From: Verrucomicrobiota bacterium
GTDB lineage: Bacteria; Verrucomicrobiota; Verrucomicrobiia; Limisphaerales; UBA1100
DNA: 5,700 nucleotides
Direction: 5' to 3'
Assembly: GCA_015660155.1 (NCBI GenBank)
Contig: DQLO01000375.1
Location: 1 to 5,700 of the forward strand
Every line of letters begins with the position of its first letter. Position 1 is the stretch's first letter. Under the pieces are notes generated by a model. The model worked only from the letters and a program-made list of their open reading frames with translations. It was not told where the DNA came from and did no database searches. Below, one piece after another: positions 1-4,820 of the stretch. Both the position numbers and the translations under genes were made by a program.

Positions 1-580
1 CAAAAAACTTTTGGTACGGCCCAGTTGGCGCAAAGACAAAGCCGCGCCTGGGCAAGCCGTGGTGGTGCTCGATCCGGGTCTCAGCTTTGGCACAGGCCAA
101 CACGCCACCACAAAATTTTGCTTGCGCCAACTCGTCGCTCAACGTCGGCGTGGAGCGCAGAGTTTATTTGATGTGGGCACCGGCAGCGGCATCCTCGCCA
201 TCGCCGGCGTGAAGCTCGGCTATCGACCGGTGAAGGCCATTGATTTTGATTCCGAAGCCATTCGCGTGGCGCGCGCCAACGCAAAGCGCAATCGCGTGTC
301 ACGGTTGTTGGAGCCGAGGGTGGGCGACGTCACAAAACTTTCCTCCCGCGCGCGGGTGAAATACGACGTGGTGTGCGCGAATTTATATTACGATTTGCTG
401 ACCGCCAACGCGCATCGGCTCATCGCGCGCGTGAAGTCCGGAGGTGTGTTGGTGCTGGCCGGGATTTTGGAAACGCAATTCAGCGAAGTCCAAGCTGCCG
501 TCGAAGGGCATGGGATGGTGCTCAAAAAAACAACCCGCCAAGGCGAATGGCAATCGGGGGTGTTTGTTCACGCGGCCTGA
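1..580 (+). CDS. prmA: Ribosomal protein L11 methyltransferase PrmA, C-terminal part (5' end outside window)
   Basis: PrmA uses S-adenosylmethionine to methylate lysines and the N-terminus of ribosomal protein L11 in the cytoplasm. The reading frame is open to the left edge (first full codon at base 2), so the N-terminal L11-recognition domain is missing and about 192 residues of methyltransferase domain are visible. Diagnostic motifs, numbered from the first visible residue, are DPGLSFGTGQHATT (24-37), the SAM-binding loop DVGTGSGILAIA (57-68), the acidic AIDFD at the end of strand 2 (79-83) and CANLYYDLL (125-133). The last replaces the ANI-type catalytic/substrate motif usual in the family. 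The fragment ends in a normal C-terminus (GVFVHAA) at a TGA. Its last 13 bp overlap the 3' end of the Fur-family gene on the other strand. TTG at 11 is an internal Leu codon, not the start. PrmA is the clear best match; a PrmA-like methyltransferase with another target is less likely. Confidence 0.9.
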   Translation, partial: KKLLVRPSWRKDKAAPGQAVVVLDPGLSFGTGQHATTKFCLRQLVAQRRRGAQSLFDVGTGSGILAIAGVKLGYRPVKAIDFDSEAIRVARANAKRNRVSRLLEPRVGDVTKLSSRARVKYDVVCANLYYDLLTANAHRLIARVKSGGVLVLAGILETQFSEVQAAVEGHGMVLKKTTRQGEWQSGVFVHAA

Positions 581-1008
581 CACTCCGGACACAACCCAAA
601 AAATTCCAGCCGGTGCGATACGTTGGCGAAACCGTGCTGGCGGGCGATGCGGTTTTCGAAGTTGCCGGAAAAGCATTCGCCAATCTCGACCACCGTGCTG
701 CATTCGCGGCAGACGAGGTGATGATGATGGCCATCGTCGTTTTGGCCGAGCAATTCAAAGCGCGCCGTGCCATCGCCAAAATCGAAGCGCTTCACCATTG
801 CCATTTCCTCCAGCAAACGCAGCGAGCGATAAACCGTGGCGAGATCGCAATCGAGCAGATCGTGGATTTGGCGCGCGGTCAGCGGATGTTCTTCGCGGCG
901 CAGCACATCCAAAATCAACTGGCGCGGACCCGTGATGCGGCGATCCCGCTGGCGGAGGCGCGCGGTTAACTCGGCGAGGTTTTGCCGCGGATGCGAATGA
1001 ACGGCCAT
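568..1008 (-). CDS. Fur-family metal-responsive repressor, probable zinc regulator (Zur-like)
   Basis: The gene encodes 146 aa, a usual Fur-family length. It should be a cytoplasmic dimer that binds DNA when loaded with metal. The N-terminal winged helix spans about residues 25-80, with recognition-helix motif LATVYRSLRLLEE (56-68). The C-terminal dimerisation domain has a run of four His (94-97), CREC (C100, C103) and CPEC (C140, C143), the two pairs that form the structural zinc site of the family. ATG at 1008-1006 overlaps the stop codon of the upstream ZIP permease gene by one base (TGATG), which implies co-transcription and probably translational coupling. No Shine-Dalgarno sequence is visible. 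The pairing with a ZIP permease and the neighbouring zinc-independent paralogs favour Zur, but Fur, Mur or PerR specificity cannot be excluded from sequence alone. The turn before the recognition helix is shorter than in typical Fur. The palindrome upstream of the permease is the likely operator, so autoregulation is inferred. Confidence 0.88.
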   Translation of the reverse strand: MAVHSHPRQNLAELTARLRQRDRRITGPRQLILDVLRREEHPLTARQIHDLLDCDLATVYRSLRLLEEMAMVKRFDFGDGTARFELLGQNDDGHHHHLVCRECSTVVEIGECFSGNFENRIARQHGFANVSHRLEFFGLCPECQAA

Positions 1009-1715
1009 CAGTGGGCGTGGGAATGGAGTGGCAGCAAAACGCCGAGGGCGGCGATGCCCGCGCCGAGCGCGATGGCTGCGCCTTTTTTCAAATTGTAATG
1101 ATGATCCTCGCTGCTCTCGAAAAGGATGGTGGTGGCGACGTGCATAAAAATGCCGATCACCACGGCGAGCAGTTGCGGCGTGAACGGTTCCAAAGCGGGC
1201 AGCGAACCGATGGCCGCGCCGATGGGCGCCATCACGCCAAAAATGAAGAGGCAAATATAAGCGCGCCTTTTTGTATTGCCGTTTTGTAACAACATACTGA
1301 AGAGGACGATGCTGACCGGGAATTTGTGAATGGCGATGGCGGCGAGCAATTGCGAGCCGTGGGCGTGGCCGAGTGGCATGGATTCGAGAAAGGCGTGGAG
1401 GCAAAGGCCGATCATCACGGCGATCGGGGCCGTGCCGTGGTGATGATGCGAGTGGCCGTGCTCGATGCCGCCGGAAAAATTATCGAGCACCACTTGCAGG
1501 AAAAATCCGAGCAGGATAAACGCGCCCAGGGAGAGGGCGGCATTGCCGGTTTTCCCCGCAAATACTTCGGGCAACAAATGCAAACAAGTGAGCGCCATCA
1601 AATACGCGCCGGTGAAGGCGGTGACGAGTTTGACGCGGCGGGGTTCGCCGAGTTTGAGCTTGAGCACCGCGACCATTCCGCCAAGCACGGACAAAATGAG
1701 AATGGCATAAATCAC
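1008..1715 (-). CDS. ZIP-family divalent metal permease (zinc/iron importer)
   Basis: The product is a 235-aa inner-membrane protein with about eight hydrophobic segments (roughly 2-20, 29-50, 60-79, 97-115, 121-143, 152-172, 180-199, 211-230). ZIP hallmarks are a His-rich cytoplasmic-type loop between segments 3 and 4 (HGHSHHHHG, 86-94), HAFLES in segment 4 (H107, E111) and HKFPVS in segment 5 (H130, K131), which correspond to the metal-binding pair of helices. The C-terminus is also His-rich (HSHAH). ZIP proteins carry Zn2+ and sometimes Fe2+ or Mn2+ into the cytoplasm. The start chosen is GTG at 1715-1713, because an in-frame TAG lies just upstream (1722-1724) and the next Met (residue 14) would cut segment 1. 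There is no Shine-Dalgarno sequence. It is the first gene of a two-gene unit with the Fur-family regulator, preceded by a strong 7-1-7 palindrome. Substrate specificity is inferred from context, not proven. Confidence 0.88.
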   Translation of the reverse strand: MIYAILILSVLGGMVAVLKLKLGEPRRVKLVTAFTGAYLMALTCLHLLPEVFAGKTGNAALSLGAFILLGFFLQVVLDNFSGGIEHGHSHHHHGTAPIAVMIGLCLHAFLESMPLGHAHGSQLLAAIAIHKFPVSIVLFSMLLQNGNTKRRAYICLFIFGVMAPIGAAIGSLPALEPFTPQLLAVVIGIFMHVATTILFESSEDHHYNLKKGAAIALGAGIAALGVLLPLHSHAH

Positions 1716-1725
1716 AATTATCTAT

Positions 1726-1742
1726 TTGCAAATGATTTGCAA
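1726..1742. promoter_or_regulatory. Perfect 17-bp palindrome, probable Fur/Zur operator of the permease-regulator unit
   Basis: TTGCAAATGATTTGCAA is a perfect 8-1-8 inverted repeat, which contains the 7-1-7 layout known for Fur-family boxes and resembles actinobacterial Zur boxes of the form TGAAAATGATTTTCA. It lies 10 bp upstream of the GTG start of the ZIP gene. Within it, ATTTGCAA occurs twice in direct orientation (1724-1731 and 1735-1742), 11 bp apart or one helical turn, and ATTTGCAAAT (1724-1733) is itself a palindrome, so two protein dimers could overlap here. A -10-like GATAAT on the minus strand (1717-1722) abuts it, so a bound repressor would block RNA polymerase. The promoter call is tentative because no good -35 is visible. 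Confidence 0.72.
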
Positions 1743-1753
1743 TAAGGGGGCGT

Positions 1754-1780
1754 AAAAACGGCCCGTCGGTGCGGGGCCGT
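1754..1780 (-). terminator. Rho-independent terminator after rpsR
   Basis: Read on the minus strand, a 7-bp GC-rich stem (ACGGCCC/GGGCCGT, 1774-1780 with 1758-1764) encloses a 9-nt loop and is followed by five T residues (1758-1754). An alternative 7-bp stem, CGGCCCG/CGGGCCG, uses 1781-1787 with 1759-1765. It starts 15 bp after the rpsR stop codon and lies before the permease operator. It therefore separates the DksA-rpmG-rpsR transcript from the permease-regulator transcript. Confidence 0.8.
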
Positions 1781-1794
1781 CGGGCCGGTGAGAT

Positions 1795-2040
1795 TTATTT
1801 CATCAACAGCATTTGCCGCGCGCGCTTGATGGAGCGGGTGAGGCGGCGCTGATAGGGCGCGGGCAAGCCGGTGTATTTGCGCGGCAGAATACGGCCCTGA
1901 TCGGTGACGTATTTGCGGAGCAACTCGACGTTTTTGGGGTCGAGATCGACGAGGTTGAGATCCACCTCGGGTTTGGGGCGTGGCGTGCGGCGTTCGCTGC
2001 TGCCGCCGCGCTTGTCGGATTTGTTGTTTTTGCGTGGCAT
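1795..2040 (-). CDS. rpsR: 30S ribosomal protein S18, cysteine-free form
   Basis: The product is an 81-aa small-subunit protein that contacts S6 and the platform of the 30S subunit. The family signature runs from about residue 30 to 78: VDLDPKNVELLRKYVTDQGR, then ILPRKYTGLP (51-60), then QRRLTRSIKRARQMLL (64-79). The N-terminal 25 residues are a basic, disordered tail rich in Lys, Arg and Ser. The protein contains no cysteine, so it lacks the N-terminal zinc-binding cysteines found in C+ forms of S18. The ATG at 2040-2038 lies 4 bp after the rpmG stop, without a Shine-Dalgarno sequence, so translation is probably coupled. It is the last gene of its operon, followed by a clear terminator. Usual rpsR partners (rpsF, ssb, rplI) are absent here, which is worth noting. 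The identification is secure; whether a zinc-binding paralog exists elsewhere cannot be seen. Confidence 0.95.
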   Translation of the reverse strand: MPRKNNKSDKRGGSSERRTPRPKPEVDLNLVDLDPKNVELLRKYVTDQGRILPRKYTGLPAPYQRRLTRSIKRARQMLLMK

Positions 2041-2044
2041 AAAG

Positions 2045-2212
2045 TTATTTGATTTCGCGGTGCACGGTGTGACGCCGCAGGTGGGGGTTGTATTTCTTTT
2101 TTTCCACGCGCTCGGTTTGGAGTTTTTTGTTGCGGGTGGACATGTAGCGGGAGACGGGTTTGCCTTCAGCCTTGGCCTCGGTGCATTCGAGGGTGATGAT
2201 TTCGCGTGCCAT
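2045..2212 (-). CDS. rpmG: 50S ribosomal protein L33, zinc-ribbon-less (C-) form
   Basis: The product is a 55-aa large-subunit protein near the E site. The family pattern is clear: a first strand [12 protein letters not shown] (3-14), the central [23 protein letters not shown] (21-43) and the C-terminal [10 protein letters not shown] (46-55). In zinc-binding L33 two CxxC pairs hold the metal. Here only C10 survives, and the position of the second pair reads NPHL (42-45), so no structural zinc should be bound. The same general type, with an LECTE motif, is usual in Bacteroidota. The ATG at 2212-2210 follows the stop codon of the DksA-like gene by 3 bp, and rpsR follows 4 bp after its own stop, so the three genes form one operon. 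No Shine-Dalgarno sequence is seen. Confidence 0.95.
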   Translation of the reverse strand: MAREIITLECTEAKAEGKPVSRYMSTRNKKLQTERVEKKKYNPHLRRHTVHREIK

Positions 2213-2215
2213 AAT

Positions 2216-2923
2216 TTACTTTTTTGATTTTGCCGGTTTGGCGGATTTTGCGGGCTTGGGTTCGCTGCCCACATCGTCGGGGACAGTGATTGAATTTGTG
2301 CCGGCGCCGTCGATGGTGCCGAGGCTGCCGAGTTTGCGTTGGCGCACGGCGCCGTTTTTTTCCAGTTGCGCCTGGGAATCGACAGTGTAACGCGCCCACG
2401 GAATGGCGTTGAGGCGGCCCTTGGGAATGACTTTGCCGGAGATTTCGCAGGTGCCGTAGGTTTTGCGTTCGATGCGCTTGAGGGCTTCCTCGATTTCGTA
2501 CACGGCGTCCTGATCGTAGGAGAGGAGGCTGAGCGCGGAGTCGCGGTCAAAATTATCGGTGCCGGAGTCGGCCATGTGCATTGAGTAGCCGGACATTTCC
2601 TCGGCCGATTCTTTTTTGATGTCGCCCATTTGGTGCAGCAGATGGTCACGGAGATCCATGAGGACATCGTAATATTTTTTCCACTCGGTTTTTATTTTCA
2701 CGCCATCCATTGGGCGATAGGTGGAGGAGGAATGTTTGGGCGCGGGTTTGAAGCCAAGAATGGCGGCGGCGTTGGCGAGTGGGGCTTTGTGGCCTCTCTT
2801 TTTCGCTGTTTTCTTGGGCGCGGCCTTGGCTGGCGCTGCCGGTTTTGCAGCGATTTTCTTTGGGGCCGCTTTTTTTACCGCCTTTTTGGCCGTTTTCTTG
2901 GCTGATGTTTTCTTTGCGCTCAT
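2216..2923 (-). CDS. TraR/DksA-family RNA polymerase regulator with degenerate zinc finger and Lys/Ala-rich tail
   Basis: The product is 235 aa, against about 150 for E. coli DksA. Residues 1-46 are a basic, low-complexity tail of AKK/PKK repeats that resembles histone H1 C-terminal domains, and the last 15 residues are also Lys/Pro/Ala-rich. Residues about 78-155 form the helical hairpin expected of DksA proteins that enter the RNA polymerase secondary channel, with an acidic tip around ADSGTDNFDRD (118-128). Next comes the finger region YGTCEISGKVIPKGRL (156-171) and AIPWARYTVDSQAQLEK (173-189). Only C159 of the finger cysteines remains, and the usual second pair (CxxC before the final Gln) is replaced by T180 and S183, so zinc binding is unlikely. 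ATG at 2923-2921 is the natural start of the tail. It lies 116 bp from folE2, with no convincing terminator or promoter between, and heads the operon with rpmG and rpsR. Function in transcription control is inferred from the fold; response to ppGpp is unknown. Confidence 0.85.
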   Translation of the reverse strand: MSAKKTSAKKTAKKAVKKAAPKKIAAKPAAPAKAAPKKTAKKRGHKAPLANAAAILGFKPAPKHSSSTYRPMDGVKIKTEWKKYYDVLMDLRDHLLHQMGDIKKESAEEMSGYSMHMADSGTDNFDRDSALSLLSYDQDAVYEIEEALKRIERKTYGTCEISGKVIPKGRLNAIPWARYTVDSQAQLEKNGAVRQRKLGSLGTIDGAGTNSITVPDDVGSEPKPAKSAKPAKSKK

Positions 2924-3039
2924 CTTTCGGTGTCGGTTTTTACGGGATTTTCCGCAAAAGGGTTGGGGAAGATAGCAAACGCGGCCCAGATTTCCACTAA
3001 AAAGTGTTCTTTTTTGCGATTTGTAAAACTGCCTAAAAA

Positions 3040-3831
3040 TCAGCCCTTTTCGATGCAAGCGTAGGCGTTGTGGTTGTGGATGCTTTCGAAATTCTCGGCT
3101 TCGACCTTGTACCACGTTACGTGTGGGAGGGCATTGAGGTGGGTGGCCACGTTGCGGACGAGGTCTTCCACGAACACGGGGTTGGCGTAGGCGGCTTCGG
3201 TGACGTATTTTTCGTCGGGCCTTTTTAGCAGCGAATAGAGTTCGCAACTGGCGGATTGTTCCACGAGCGTGATGACGTCTTCGATCCAAACGGTTTCCTC
3301 CGAGCGCAACTGGACGGTGACTAGGCCGCGTTGATTGTGGGCACCCTCGGCACTGATGGCTTTGGAGCAGGGGCAAAGGGTGGTGACGTTGGTGCGGACT
3401 TCGAGCACGAAATCAATTTCGTCGCCATTGGCGGTGGCATCAAAGCGGGCTTGATAATCCATGAGGCCAGTTTGGCCGGTGACGGGCGCAGACTTCTCAA
3501 GGAAGAATGGAAAATCCATTTCGAGGTGCGCCGTTTGCGAATCGAGGCGCTTTTGCATCGCGCGGAGAATGTCCGGAATATTTTCCACGTGCACCACGTT
3601 GCCGTGGGCGTTGAGCACTTCGATGAAGCGGCTCATGTGCGTGCCCTTAAAGTGATGCGGCAAATCGACAAACATGCCGATGGTGGCGATGGTGTCCTGA
3701 TGGGCGTGGGCTTTGTCGCGGATTCGAATGGGAAAGCGCAGGTCGCGCACGCCCACCTTGTCGATGCGCAGCTCGCGGTGGTCGCGTTGCTTTTGGATGT
3801 CAGTCAGTGGGCTGGATTTATCGGTTGCCAT
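3040..3831 (-). CDS. folE2: GTP cyclohydrolase FolE2 (type IB, zinc-independent)
   Basis: FolE2 converts GTP to 7,8-dihydroneopterin triphosphate and formate, the first step of folate (and in some organisms queuosine-type) synthesis, in the cytoplasm. The 263-aa length is normal. Family motifs are the N-terminal DKVGVRDLRFPI (24-35), VDLPHHFKGTHMSRF (55-69), the active-site TTLCPCSKAIS (150-160) with C153 and C155, GAHNQRG (163-169, H165), TEAAYANPVFVED (211-223, E212) and the C-terminal FESIHNHNAYA (248-258). It replaces the zinc enzyme FolE and can use Mn2+ or other metals, and it is Zur-controlled in several bacteria. ATG at 3831-3829 is the start; the region upstream holds a run of eight C residues on the coding strand instead of a Shine-Dalgarno sequence. 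A degenerate copy of the permease operator lies 34 bp upstream. The gene diverges from the nuclease-family gene and is followed by the DksA-like gene on the same strand. Confidence 0.96.
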   Translation of the reverse strand: MATDKSSPLTDIQKQRDHRELRIDKVGVRDLRFPIRIRDKAHAHQDTIATIGMFVDLPHHFKGTHMSRFIEVLNAHGNVVHVENIPDILRAMQKRLDSQTAHLEMDFPFFLEKSAPVTGQTGLMDYQARFDATANGDEIDFVLEVRTNVTTLCPCSKAISAEGAHNQRGLVTVQLRSEETVWIEDVITLVEQSASCELYSLLKRPDEKYVTEAAYANPVFVEDLVRNVATHLNALPHVTWYKVEAENFESIHNHNAYACIEKG

Positions 3832-3865
3832 TGCAGGGGGGGGAGCTTAGCACAGTTATGGGGGA

Positions 3866-3882
3866 TGGCAAATGACTTTCCC
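3866..3882. promoter_or_regulatory. Degenerate copy of the Fur/Zur-type box in the folE2 upstream region (tentative)
   Basis: TGGCAAATGACTTTCCC matches 12 of 17 positions of the perfect palindrome at 1726-1742. The left half with the centre matches at 8 of 9 and the right half at 4 of 8. As an inverted repeat, 5 of 7 inner pairs are complementary. It sits 34 bp upstream of the folE2 ATG and 28 bp upstream of the divergent nuclease-family ATG, a suitable position for a repressor. A weak minus-strand -10-like CATAAC is at 3855-3860. The match could be chance. Confidence 0.35.
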
Positions 3883-3910
3883 ATTGCGGCGTGACGGCTA
3901 TAGTTGGCGG

Positions 3911-4819
3911 ATGAAATCCATCCTTTTATTGTTGATCACCGCAAGCGCGCTGGCGGCGGCGGACACTTTCACCGTGGCGAGTTTTAATGTGGAGAATTAT
4001 TTCCTGTACAAGTATGGCACGCGCAAGGCGAAGCCCGCCGCATCGCGGGCGAAGGTGCGCGATGCGATTTTGAAAATCCGGCCCGATGTTTTGGCGTTGC
4101 AGGAAATTGGGAGGCGTGCGGCGCTGGATGAGTTGGTGGCGGGCCTGAAGGCAAAGGGCTTGAGCTATCCGCACGTGGAATGGGTGCAGGGGCCGGATCT
4201 GGCGATTCATTTGGTGGTGCTCAGCCGGTTCCCAATCGAGGCGCGCAAGACGCATTCGAAGGTGGAATATTTGCTCGATCGGCAGCGGTTTCAGGTTTCG
4301 CGCGGGCTTGGCGAGGTGACGATTCGCGTGAATGCTAATTATAAATTTACTTTGCTTAACGCCCATTTGAAATCCAAACGGCCCGTGCCACGGGCGAGTC
4401 AGGCCGCGATGCGGCTGAGCGAGGCGCGCGAATTGCGGCGCATCATCGAGGCTCGGCTCAAGGCCGATCCCACTGCAAATTTATTAGTGGCGGGCGATCT
4501 CAACGACACTCCCGACCAACCGCCCATCCGCACTTTGCTGGGCGGCAAAGCGCCGAAGTTGGTGGACCTTCGTCCCTTCGAGCGCAATGGTGATCGCGCG
4601 CCGCATCCGCAAGGCGCGAAGTTTAACCCGCGGCGCGTGGCGTGGACTTCGTTTTACCGGAAGGAGGACAGCTACAGTCGGTTTGACTATTTAATCGCCA
4701 GCCTCGGAATGAATGGTGAATTGCGCCGCGCGGGCACGTATGTGCAAGCGTTGGCGGATTGGGGGTTGGCCTCGGATCACCGGCCGGTGGTGGCTTCGTT
4801 TTTTGTGGAAGACAAGTGA
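3911..4819 (+). CDS. Secreted endonuclease/exonuclease/phosphatase (EEP) family protein
   Basis: The product is 302 aa from the ATG at 3911. This start was chosen because it begins a clean signal peptide (MKSILLLLITASALAAAD, probable cleavage after ALA or AAA near residues 15-17); an upstream in-frame ATG at 3872 would bury it. The mature protein is one EEP (DNase I-like) domain with the full catalytic set: FNVENY (N26), ALQEIG (E65), NAHLKS (H152), AGDLND (D196, N198), RFDY (D259) and SDHRPV (D289, H290). Such enzymes are Mg2+-dependent phosphodiesterases or phosphatases acting on nucleic acids, phospholipids or other phosphoesters. An exported form in a double-membraned cell would act in the periplasm or outside, perhaps to scavenge phosphate or nucleotides; the substrate cannot be read from sequence. 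A GGCGG abuts the ATG without the usual spacing. It is divergent from folE2 and ends 1 bp before the convergent LptD-like gene, with no terminator between. Confidence 0.85.
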   Translation: MKSILLLLITASALAAADTFTVASFNVENYFLYKYGTRKAKPAASRAKVRDAILKIRPDVLALQEIGRRAALDELVAGLKAKGLSYPHVEWVQGPDLAIHLVVLSRFPIEARKTHSKVEYLLDRQRFQVSRGLGEVTIRVNANYKFTLLNAHLKSKRPVPRASQAAMRLSEARELRRIIEARLKADPTANLLVAGDLNDTPDQPPIRTLLGGKAPKLVDLRPFERNGDRAPHPQGAKFNPRRVAWTSFYRKEDSYSRFDYLIASLGMNGELRRAGTYVQALADWGLASDHRPVVASFFVEDK

Positions 4820-4820
4820 G

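Noticed and set aside
524..553. Possible minus-strand terminator inside prmA after the Fur-family gene: GCCA/TGGC stem with a seven-base A run (T on the minus strand).
   Set aside because: Only four Watson-Crick pairs plus two G-U pairs, and extra bases separate the stem from the T run; too weak to call.
568..1404. Longer frame extending the Fur-family protein upstream to 278 residues.
   Set aside because: The extra N-terminal part is Arg/His-rich shadow translation of the ZIP gene; the family homology begins after the ATG at 1008.
1435..1460. Short His-codon repeat (ATG/GTG-rich on the plus strand) within the ZIP gene as a DNA repeat element.
   Set aside because: It simply encodes the His-rich loop of the permease.
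2990..3010. Small CACT/AGTG hairpin after folE2 as a terminator.
   Set aside because: Four-pair stem without a following T tract; more likely folE2 can read through into the DksA-like gene.
3010..3026. GATTTGTAA half-site resembling the right half of the permease palindrome, in the gap between folE2 and the DksA-like gene.
   Set aside because: The left half is a T run with almost no match, so there is no inverted repeat; one half-site in AT-rich intergenic DNA is expected by chance.
2216..3376. Longer frame extending the DksA-like protein into folE2.
   Set aside because: The added residues are a shadow of folE2 and the intergenic region; the Lys/Ala tail starts naturally at the ATG at 2923.
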